From Alphaproteobacteria bacterium (GTDB lineage Bacteria; Pseudomonadota; Alphaproteobacteria; RF32; CAG-239), in assembly GCA_017963715.1 (NCBI GenBank), contig JAGCTK010000205.1:1-16002 (forward strand): DNA of 16,002 bases, in the 5' to 3' direction. The notes under the pieces are model-generated. The model was not told where the DNA came from and did not search any database. It saw nothing but the letters and a program-made list of their open reading frames with translations. Position 1 is the stretch's first letter, and every line of letters starts with the position of its first letter. This document shows, piece after piece, positions 8,271-13,894 of this stretch. Position numbers and translations under genes: made by a program.

Positions 8271-9340
8271 GAAAATATATCTTAAAAAGACTGCTCCTGA
8301 TACCCTTGACGCTCTTGGGCATTTTGACCATCAATTTTGCGATTATTCAACTGGCCCCCGGCGGCCCGGTCGAATATATGATGGCTAAATATCAAGGGAT
8401 GAATGTTGATGCCACAGGCGCGCTCAAGGCCTCATCCGATGTTGTCTCATCTTCATCCAATTCTGCTTATCAAGGGGCGCAAGGCGTGCCCGAAGATATG
8501 GTTGAGGTTTTAAAAAAGCAATTCGGTTTTGACAAACCATGGTATGTCAGATATTTCAAAATGCTCAAAGATTATGCCGCTTTTGACTTCGGTACCAGTT
8601 ATTATCAGGAAAAATCGGTTTTAACACTTATTTTTGAGCGTATGCCCGTCTCGGTCTCATTGGGGCTCTGGTCAACGCTGATTATCTATCTTATATCTAT
8701 TCCGCTCGGCATCAAAAAAGCCCTGAAAGACGGCACGAAATTTGACACTTATACAACGCTTGCCGTCATTATCGGCTCGGCAATACCGGTGTTTTTGTTT
8801 GCGGTGTTTTTGATTGTCTTTTTGGCGGGCGGCACATATTGGCACATCTTTCCCTTAAAAGGTTTGACATCCGATAATTTTGAAAGTTTGAGTTTACTCG
8901 CGCAAATCAAAGACTATTTCTGGCACATCACCCTGCCTGTGTTGTCGATTGTCATCGGCGGGTTTGCGGCGCTGACGATGCTGACCAAAAATTCTTTTTT
9001 GGATGAACTCGGCAAACAATACATTTTAACGGCGCGTGCCAAAGGCCTGAGCGAAAATCAAATTTTATACAAACACGTTTTCAGAAACGCGATGCTGATT
9101 ATTATTGCAGGCTTTCCGTCACTGTTGATTAAAATGCTGTTTACGGGGTCTGTGTTGATTGAAGTCGTCTTTTCACTCAACGGCCTCGGGCTCTTGGGCT
9201 ATGAGGCGATTATGACGCGCGATTATCCGGTGATTTTCGGCACATTATACATTTTTGCGCTACTCGGCCTGCTCTTAAAACTCTTAAGCGATGTCACATA
9301 CAGTCTGGTCGATCCCCGAATCAATTTTGATAAAGTTTGA
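8267..9340 (+). CDS. yejB: YejB-type ABC transporter permease
   Basis: This is an inner-membrane permease of the oligopeptide/microcin-C type ABC importer family. From the ATG at 8267, which overlaps the yejA stop by 4 nt, it has 357 residues and begins [18 protein letters not shown], as is usual for this family. The longer frame from a TTG at 8246 lies within yejA and was rejected. About six transmembrane helices are seen (near 9-29, 130-150, 165-188, 222-240, 275-300, 325-345). [12 protein letters not shown] (28-39) follows the first helix, and the EAA loop that contacts the ATPase is at about 247-276 ([16 protein letters not shown] onward). The C-terminus [10 protein letters not shown] looks complete. 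YejB normally pairs with YejE and the ATPase YejF, neither of which follows. Confidence 0.93.
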   Translation: MRKYILKRLLLIPLTLLGILTINFAIIQLAPGGPVEYMMAKYQGMNVDATGALKASSDVVSSSSNSAYQGAQGVPEDMVEVLKKQFGFDKPWYVRYFKMLKDYAAFDFGTSYYQEKSVLTLIFERMPVSVSLGLWSTLIIYLISIPLGIKKALKDGTKFDTYTTLAVIIGSAIPVFLFAVFLIVFLAGGTYWHIFPLKGLTSDNFESLSLLAQIKDYFWHITLPVLSIVIGGFAALTMLTKNSFLDELGKQYILTARAKGLSENQILYKHVFRNAMLIIIAGFPSLLIKMLFTGSVLIEVVFSLNGLGLLGYEAIMTRDYPVIFGTLYIFALLGLLLKLLSDVTYSLVDPRINFDKV

Positions 9341-9357
9341 GTTTTGCAGGTTTTCAA

Positions 9358-9421
9358 CCTCGGGCTCTGTTGCCGTCATCCTCGGGCACACATTATTATC
9401 ATCCTCGGGCACACATTATTG
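9358..9421 (+). repeat. Tandem truncated copies of the GTCATCCTCGGG repeat
   Basis: The arm CCTCGGGC recurs at 9358, 9380, 9403 and 9426, spaced 22, 23 and 23 bp. Units 9376-9398 and 9399-9421 are identical 23-mers except for the last base; each holds only the left arm of the palindrome followed by ACACATTATT. The fourth arm begins the full palindrome at 9421. The cluster starts 17 bp after the yejB stop. Confidence 0.8.
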
Positions 9422-9487
9422 TCATCCTCGGGCGAGTCCCGAGGATCCTGTCTTTTGAAGGCTCAAGACGCAACCGAGCGTGACAAT
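9418..9487 (+). repeat. 70-bp MITE-like hairpin element containing palindrome copy A
   Basis: ATTGTCATCCTCGG (9418-9431) pairs with CCGAGCGTGACAAT (9474-9487) over 14 positions with one mismatch and one wobble, forming terminal inverted repeats. Inside the left end is a perfect 9-bp palindrome, ATCCTCGGG (9424-9432) with CCCGAGGAT (9438-9446). No coding capacity is present. Confidence 0.65.
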
Positions 9488-9747
9488 CGTATTTTCATAT
9501 TTATTTGAAATCACGTTATTTTTTGGTGTTTTAGGTGTATAATTTAAACGGTGGTTTAAATCATACATCTGATGCGAAAGAAGGCGCTTTCCTAACATAT
9601 TGATTTTACGATATAAAAAATTTTAAAAAAAATCAAAAAAAAAGTTTGTTTGAAACCACCCTTTATGATACACTTTTTGTATGGATGGATACTGTCATGA
9701 TTTGACTCGCCTCTTGTTGCTCCGAATCATTGTCATGCTGAATAACT
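9488..9747. other. AT-rich non-coding leader region upstream of the LRR gene
   Basis: No gene is supported here. The stretch is AT-rich, with long A runs around 9615-9643. It holds a TATAAT box at 9538-9543 and an inverted repeat at 9542-9561. Another -10-like TATGAT lies at 9664-9669 but has no good -35 partner. A GTCATGCTGAA fragment at 9732-9742 resembles the start of a second palindromic repeat. Short ORFs across it read through the repeats and look spurious. Confidence 0.5.
9538..9561 (+). promoter_or_regulatory. Putative promoter -10 box with overlapping operator-like inverted repeat
   Basis: TATAAT at 9538-9543 matches the -10 consensus exactly; the -35 candidate GTTATT (9515-9520) is poor. 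Directly overlapping is an 8-bp inverted repeat, ATTTAAAC (9542-9549) and GTTTAAAT (9554-9561), separated by GGTG. If used, it would give the LRR gene a leader of about 260 nt. Confidence 0.35.
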
Positions 9748-9775
9748 GTCATCCTCGGGCGTGTCCCGAGGATCC
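9748..9775 (+). repeat. GTCATCCTCGGG palindrome, copy B
   Basis: A perfect 9-bp stem, ATCCTCGGG (9751-9759) with CCCGAGGAT (9765-9773), loop CGTGT, flanked by GTC and CC as in copy A; the two differ only in the loop. It ends 35 bp before the LRR start codon, in the presumed 5' untranslated region. Confidence 0.85.
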
Positions 9776-9810
9776 AAACAACAAAAACAACTTTTTTAGG
9801 AGTAAGATTT

Positions 9811-10962
9811 ATGAAAAAATCTTTTTTAATTTTAACATTATTTACCACCACCGCTCTGGCATCAAATGCATTCGCAGATACTTTAACTTGCGGTGATGAA
9901 TGTACATGGAGTTTTGATCCGACAACGAAAACGTTGACGGTCACAGGCACCGGTGCCATAAAAGATTTCGGTCCGGAAGGAATACTTCAGGATTCTTACT
10001 TAGAAGCACGTCCATGGCATTCTATAGCCTCTCAAATTGAAAATGTTGTTATTTCCGGTTTTACCAGCATTGGTAACAGGGCTTTTAACTCGATGTCAAA
10101 TATCAAAAGTGTCACATTATCGGATACGGTACAAGATATACGTTATGGTGCCTTTGCCCATATGACTTCGCTGGAAAGTATCAATATTCCGGACAGCGTG
10201 ACTAATCTCGGAAAATGGGCTCTTCAAGATTTGCCTAAATTACAAAGTTTATCTATCCCCAGTAGTGTTACAACTTTGAGTAACGGCGTTTTATATGGGA
10301 CCCATTTAACAGATTTTGTTATTCCGGATACTATCACAAGTATCGAAACCTCTGCATTCGGCAATTATGCCACTTTTAAATCTCTCGTTATTCCGGACAG
10401 TGTTACAAGTGTTGGTGATACGCTCGTTTGGGGAGCCACAGGAACCGTATTTTGCCCGTCAACCGGTATCTGTCAACAAGGTACACCTTTCAGAGACTTT
10501 TATGGCACAAGGCAATATTACAGTATTGATGAGAACGGTGTATATAAAATCGGTAACACATACTATGCCTCGGCAGAAGATATGAGCCATGTTAACTGCA
10601 CCGGAACAAGCGCATCAAGTTGCAGTTTAAGCCCGATAGCCTGTACACAAGGGTATGATAAATGCAAGGAAGAAGCGCTTGCACAAATGGCAGCCAAAGG
10701 AAGTTTATGCACGACGATTCAAGGTTGTCAAAACCTTATCGCCATGGTTTCCGATTCAAATTATAACTGCACAAGTTTAACAACCTGTCGAAATGCCGTT
10801 AAAAATCACACATATGATGTTGATTTAAGCGAGGGTGCCGTGGCAGCGGGAGGCGGACAGGCCGCACATGTTGCAAAACGCATCTACACCGTTGAGGAAG
10901 CGCGGGCAGCGGTTGAGGCGGCCGGCACCGATACGGTCAACTTTAGAATCAGATACAAATAA
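9811..10962 (+). CDS. Exported BspA-like leucine-rich-repeat protein with Cys-rich C-terminal region
   Basis: The 383-residue protein starts at an ATG eight bases after AGGAG (9798-9802). The signal peptide (residues 1-22) has KK, a hydrophobic core and an AFA site, so it is exported. Residues 25-85 (LTCGDECTW, LTVTGTGAI, PWHS, IENVVISG) resemble the module that precedes LRR_5 repeats in gut surface proteins. Five or more 22-23 residue repeats with the IPDSVT pattern run from 86 to about 205. The C-terminal part has ten cysteines, including two C-x5-C units (300/306, 320/326), and the protein has twelve in all, consistent with disulfides. It ends with KRIYTVEEARAAVEAAGTD and a beta-strand-like VNFRIRYK. 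Role unknown; adhesion or surface binding is a guess. It is bracketed by inverted repeat copies B and C. Confidence 0.88.
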   Translation: MKKSFLILTLFTTTALASNAFADTLTCGDECTWSFDPTTKTLTVTGTGAIKDFGPEGILQDSYLEARPWHSIASQIENVVISGFTSIGNRAFNSMSNIKSVTLSDTVQDIRYGAFAHMTSLESINIPDSVTNLGKWALQDLPKLQSLSIPSSVTTLSNGVLYGTHLTDFVIPDTITSIETSAFGNYATFKSLVIPDSVTSVGDTLVWGATGTVFCPSTGICQQGTPFRDFYGTRQYYSIDENGVYKIGNTYYASAEDMSHVNCTGTSASSCSLSPIACTQGYDKCKEEALAQMAAKGSLCTTIQGCQNLIAMVSDSNYNCTSLTTCRNAVKNHTYDVDLSEGAVAAGGGQAAHVAKRIYTVEEARAAVEAAGTDTVNFRIRYK

Positions 10963-10965
10963 ACA

Positions 10966-10993
10966 GATCCTCGGGACTGAGCCCGAGGATGAC
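10966..10993 (-). repeat. GTCATCCTCGGG palindrome, copy C (inverted), probably doubling as terminator
   Basis: ATCCTCGGG (10967-10975) pairs with CCCGAGGAT (10982-10990) around ACTGAG. The flanking GAC at 10991-10993 shows that this copy is inverted relative to A and B. It begins 3 bp after the LRR stop codon. The sequence that follows is T-rich (10996-11007), so the hairpin likely terminates the LRR transcript. Confidence 0.85.
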
Positions 10994-11008
10994 AATTTTT
11001 CTTTTTTG

Positions 11009-11040
11009 CCCTCGGGTGTGCGCCGAGGGTTTGTTATTTA
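11009..11040. terminator. Hairpin between LRR gene and gapR, possible bidirectional terminator
   Basis: CCCTCGG (11009-11015) pairs with CCGAGGG (11023-11029) around a 7-nt loop. T-rich sequence follows on the plus strand. On the minus strand, downstream of gapR, the hairpin is followed by GGC and a run of A, so termination of gapR there is less certain. Confidence 0.5.
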
Positions 11041-11052
11041 ACTTTTCAAAAG

Positions 11053-11295
11053 TTACATATCAAGCGCTTTGCGATAGGTATCAATCAAAAATTCCTGCTC
11101 ATCACGCGTGGCTGCATCCATTTTTCTGAGTTTTAAGATGGCTCGCATGATTTTGACATCAAAACCGGCACTTTTTGCCTCGGCAAACACTTCTCTGATG
11201 TCGGTTGAAATTTCTTTTTTATCTTCTTCCAATTTTTCGATTCGTTCAATCAGTGAGCGCAATCTGTCACTTGCAATACCGCCGACTTCCGTCAT
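11053..11295 (-). CDS. gapR: GapR nucleoid-associated protein (DUF2312)
   Basis: An 80-residue member of the alphaproteobacterial DUF2312 family. In Caulobacter, GapR binds AT-rich overtwisted DNA ahead of replication and transcription machinery and aids topoisomerases. Residues 9-70 are the conserved part: DRLRSLIERIEKLEEDKKEI, a long helix forming the coiled-coil dimer, then DIREVFAEAKSAGFDVKIMR and the KLRKMDAATRDEQE segment. The C-terminus YRKALDM is as usual. The start is supported by GGAG about nine bases upstream. The gene is divergent from pyk across an AT-rich 131-bp spacer. Confidence 0.95.
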   Translation of the reverse strand: MTEVGGIASDRLRSLIERIEKLEEDKKEISTDIREVFAEAKSAGFDVKIMRAILKLRKMDAATRDEQEFLIDTYRKALDM

Positions 11296-11326
11296 TTTTA
11301 TATTCTCCGTAAATGATAAGTTAAAC

Positions 11327-11358
11327 TTTTTTTGTTAAAAGTGAAATTAACAAAAAAA
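11327..11358. promoter_or_regulatory. Perfect 12-bp inverted repeat in the gapR-pyk spacer
   Basis: TTTTTTTGTTAA (11327-11338) is the exact inverse complement of TTAACAAAAAAA (11347-11358), with 8 bp between. It lies 32 bp upstream of the gapR start codon and just before the pyk promoter. It could be a protein-binding site for divergent control, or a weak all-AT hairpin. Confidence 0.4.
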
Positions 11359-11365
11359 AATCTGT

Positions 11366-11393
11366 TTTACAAGTTATATTTTCGCATTATATT
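11366..11393 (+). promoter_or_regulatory. Putative pyk promoter
   Basis: TTTACA (11366-11371) and TATATT (11388-11393), each one base off consensus, are separated by 16 bp. The start point would be near 11400, about 27 nt before the pyk ATG. Confidence 0.55.
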
Positions 11394-11426
11394 AACAAGC
11401 AAAACATACTTTAGAGGATATCAAAC

Positions 11427-12848
11427 ATGCCGTTTAACACAAACACAAAAATCTTAGCCACCATCGGACCGGCCAGCGCATCCAAAACCGTTTTATCGCG
11501 TTTGATTGATGCAGGTGCCGATGCCTTTCGGTTTAACTTTTCGCACGGCACGCATCAAGAGCATCAAGCGCGTTTGGAAGTGGTGCGTCGCCTTTCAAAA
11601 CAAAAAGGCCGACACATCACCGTGGTTGCAGATTTGCAAGGCCCGAAACTTCGAGTCGGTCGTTTTAAAAACGGCGAAGTTGTCCTCAAAAAGAACGATA
11701 CTTTTCAGTTTGACTTAGATGAAAAGCCGGGTGACAATACGCGCGTCAATCTGCCGCATATTGAAATTTTCAAAGCCGTCAAAAAGGGCAATAAACTCCT
11801 TTTAAATGATGGCAAAATTGTGCTTGAAGTGATGGCCAAAGACAAATCGCACATCAAAACAAAAGTTTTGGTCGGCGGTACGCTTTCCGACCACAAGGGT
11901 GTTAATCTGCCAAATATCACACTTCCGATTTCGGCCTTAACAGATAAAGACAAAGATGATTTGAAATTTGCCTTAAAAATCGGGGTCGATTGGGTGAGTT
12001 TGTCCTTTGTGCAAAAGGCGCAAGATGTTAAAGATGCCAAAAAACTCGTCGGTTCAAAGGCACTTATTATTTCAAAACTCGAAAAACCGAGTGCAATCGC
12101 AGAATTGGATGAAATTATCGCCTTATCTGATGCCATCATGGTTGCCCGCGGTGATTTAGGTGTTGAATGCCCGATTGAAACGGTGCCTGTTTTGCAAAAG
12201 AAAATTATCTCTACATGCCGCAAATATGATAAGCCGGTGATTGTGGCAACCCAAATGTTAGAATCGATGATTAATGACCCGTCTCCCACCAGAGCCGAAG
12301 TTTCGGATGTGGCAAGCGCCGTTTATGACATGGCCGATACGGTTATGCTTTCTGCTGAAACGGCGGTCGGTTCGTACCCTGTCGAAGCCGTCGAGATGAT
12401 GCACCATATTATCGAACAAGTCGAGCATGATCCGCATTTTATCCGCAGTACCGCGCAAAATGAGGTTCATATCTGCTCAATGGAATCGCTCGGTATCACT
12501 TATGCGGCCAAAGAACTTTCCGAAGTTTTGCCCAATGTCGCCGCCATTGTGACCTTTACCAATTCAGGCTTTACAACGTTTTCGATGGCCAAAGAGCGCC
12601 CAAATTTGCCGATTGTGGCCATCACACCGCATGAGCATGTGGCTGCCCGCATGGGTATTGTTTGGGGCGTTAGAGCAGTGGCCGATCCGGAAGTGTTCAA
12701 AAACTTTGACCGTATCGAGGCGATTGCAAGCAAGCATGTCAAAGCCTTAAAATGCGGTAAAAAAGGTGATTATATCATCACAACGGCAGGTTTCCCATTT
12801 GGCAAAACGTTGATGACCAACTTGTTACACACGTTGCGTATCAAATAA
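11427..12848 (+). CDS. pyk: Pyruvate kinase
   Basis: Catalyses phosphoenolpyruvate + ADP to pyruvate + ATP, the last step of glycolysis. It has 473 residues, typical for bacterial enzymes. The start is supported by AGAGGA eight bases upstream. The N-terminal TIGPAS (12-17) and FRFNFSHG (34-41) carry the substrate and nucleotide residues Arg35, Asn37 and Ser39. The B domain spans about 71-170. The active-site segment IISKLEKPSAIAELDEI contains Lys217 and metal ligand Glu219, and MVARGDLGVE (238-247) supplies Asp243. MLSAETAVGSYP is at 307-318. The C-terminal allosteric-type domain covers about 340-473. The stop is 1 bp from the stop of the convergent DUF177 gene. Confidence 0.97.
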   Translation: MPFNTNTKILATIGPASASKTVLSRLIDAGADAFRFNFSHGTHQEHQARLEVVRRLSKQKGRHITVVADLQGPKLRVGRFKNGEVVLKKNDTFQFDLDEKPGDNTRVNLPHIEIFKAVKKGNKLLLNDGKIVLEVMAKDKSHIKTKVLVGGTLSDHKGVNLPNITLPISALTDKDKDDLKFALKIGVDWVSLSFVQKAQDVKDAKKLVGSKALIISKLEKPSAIAELDEIIALSDAIMVARGDLGVECPIETVPVLQKKIISTCRKYDKPVIVATQMLESMINDPSPTRAEVSDVASAVYDMADTVMLSAETAVGSYPVEAVEMMHHIIEQVEHDPHFIRSTAQNEVHICSMESLGITYAAKELSEVLPNVAAIVTFTNSGFTTFSMAKERPNLPIVAITPHEHVAARMGIVWGVRAVADPEVFKNFDRIEAIASKHVKALKCGKKGDYIITTAGFPFGKTLMTNLLHTLRIK

Positions 12849-12849
12849 G

Positions 12850-13368
12850 TTATTTTTTCAATTTTTCCAAAACGGTAAACGGATTGGCGCGTTTGGTTGT
12901 TTCGTCATCAAATTCCGAGACGAATTCAAAATTTTCGCCCTCTTGGCGCGGATAATCTTCTAACACAAGAGCCAACTGCTCAAGCGCCACGGCGCCTAAG
13001 TCAATCCGGCCGTTTTCTATAATCTCCGGCGCATCATCCGATAGGCCGAAATCCATTTCCTGCCAATCTTGGTAAGTCATTTGCGTATCATAATAATACG
13101 CAAACGGCACGCAATATAAACGCTCAAAATTTTCAAGTGAAATCACGCTTTTGAGCTCAATAAGCGCCCTCACCTCACCTTCGATATCAAGACGGTGCGC
13201 TTTGCGGCTGAGTTTTAAGATAATATCTGCCTCAAAAGATTTAACGTCTTCAACCTTTAAGATATCTTTTATAACAGCCAGTTGCGCTTTGTCAGCCTTT
13301 AAGGCATAGCGCTGTTCTTTTTGACTTAACTCATCTATTTTCAAGGGATACGAAAAATCTTTTTGCAT
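12850..13368 (-). CDS. DUF177 (YceD-like) protein linked to 23S rRNA accumulation
   Basis: A 172-residue DUF177 protein. Family members such as YceD are associated with accumulation of large-subunit rRNA or ribosome assembly; the molecular role is not settled. The N-terminus FSYPLKIDEL, the central acidic region, the segment IDLGAVALEQLALVLEDYPR (residues 123-142) and the C-terminal NPFTVLEKLKK are the usual alphaproteobacterial landmarks. The Cys-Val-Val-Thr-type motif common in the middle of the family is replaced by ALIELKSVISLENF. The gene is divergent from bamE, a common alphaproteobacterial arrangement, but plsX and fabH, which usually follow DUF177, are replaced by the convergent pyk one base away. 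Confidence 0.85.
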   Translation of the reverse strand: MQKDFSYPLKIDELSQKEQRYALKADKAQLAVIKDILKVEDVKSFEADIILKLSRKAHRLDIEGEVRALIELKSVISLENFERLYCVPFAYYYDTQMTYQDWQEMDFGLSDDAPEIIENGRIDLGAVALEQLALVLEDYPRQEGENFEFVSEFDDETTKRANPFTVLEKLKK

Positions 13369-13391
13369 TTTGGTTTTCTCTGTGTTATATC
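13363..13391 (+). promoter_or_regulatory. Possible bamE promoter
   Basis: TTGCAT (13363-13368) and TATATC (13386-13391), 17 bp apart, lie about 38 bp before the bamE ATG and overlap the first codon of the divergent DUF177 gene. Weak consensus match only. Confidence 0.3.
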
Positions 13392-13428
13392 ATAGGTGTT
13401 TGAAAAATATAACGACAGGTATCTTAAA

Positions 13429-13881
13429 ATGTCAAGAAGCAAATTTGTTTTGATAGGTCTTTTCTCAATATATCTCGGCGCTTGCTCGTCGGATGTTTTT
13501 TTGGTGCGCAACGGCAATATGCCTGATGAGCAAAAAATTGCCGAAGTCAAAACGGGACAAACCAAAGAGCAGGTTGAGGCCTTGCTGGGAACACCGTCGA
13601 TTGTATCAACACTTGATCAGTCAGAATGGATTTATATGTCTTCAACGGTTAGAAAAGTGGCCTTTTTGACTCCAAAAGTTGTCAGCCGAGATATTTTGAG
13701 CATTGATTTTGATAAAAACGGTAAGGTTGCCACGGTTACCATGCTCAATCAAGAAAACGGAGAAAATATATCGATTGACAAAGATAAAACTTCAAGCGGC
13801 GGCCACGATATTGGGTTCTTTAAAAAATATTTTGGCGGCGTCGGGACTTATTCACCCCTCGGCCTGCCAAAACAAAAATAA
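13429..13881 (+). CDS. bamE: BamE (SmpA/OmlA) outer-membrane assembly lipoprotein
   Basis: BamE is a small lipoprotein of the BAM complex that folds outer-membrane barrels. From the ATG at 13429 the protein has 150 residues. Its start MSRSKFVLIGLFSIYLGAC is a lipoprotein signal peptide with lipobox LGAC and modified Cys19. A frame from a GTG at 13396 adds 11 residues before the signal and was rejected; the ATG has ACAGGT upstream. The SmpA/OmlA domain spans about 38-115: KIAEVKTGQTKEQVEALLGT, the SEWIYMSS strand and LSIDFDKNGKVATVTML. It is divergent from DUF177, as in many alphaproteobacteria, and ends 13 bp from the convergent ftsZ stop with no terminator hairpin between. Confidence 0.9.
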   Translation: MSRSKFVLIGLFSIYLGACSSDVFLVRNGNMPDEQKIAEVKTGQTKEQVEALLGTPSIVSTLDQSEWIYMSSTVRKVAFLTPKVVSRDILSIDFDKNGKVATVTMLNQENGENISIDKDKTSSGGHDIGFFKKYFGGVGTYSPLGLPKQK

Positions 13882-13894
13882 CTATCGGATGATA

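Noticed and set aside
9358-9448. CRISPR-like regular repeats
   Set aside because: The spacing is regular, but the units are contiguous 23-mers without unique spacers, there are only three to four arms, and no cas gene is present.
9681-9896. 71-codon ORF across palindrome B and the LRR start
   Set aside because: It translates the repeat and then runs out of frame through the LRR signal peptide; the LRR frame has AGGAG, a signal peptide and domains.
13396-13428. GTG start extending BamE by eleven residues
   Set aside because: The extension would put charged residues before a complete lipoprotein signal peptide that begins at the ATG at 13429.
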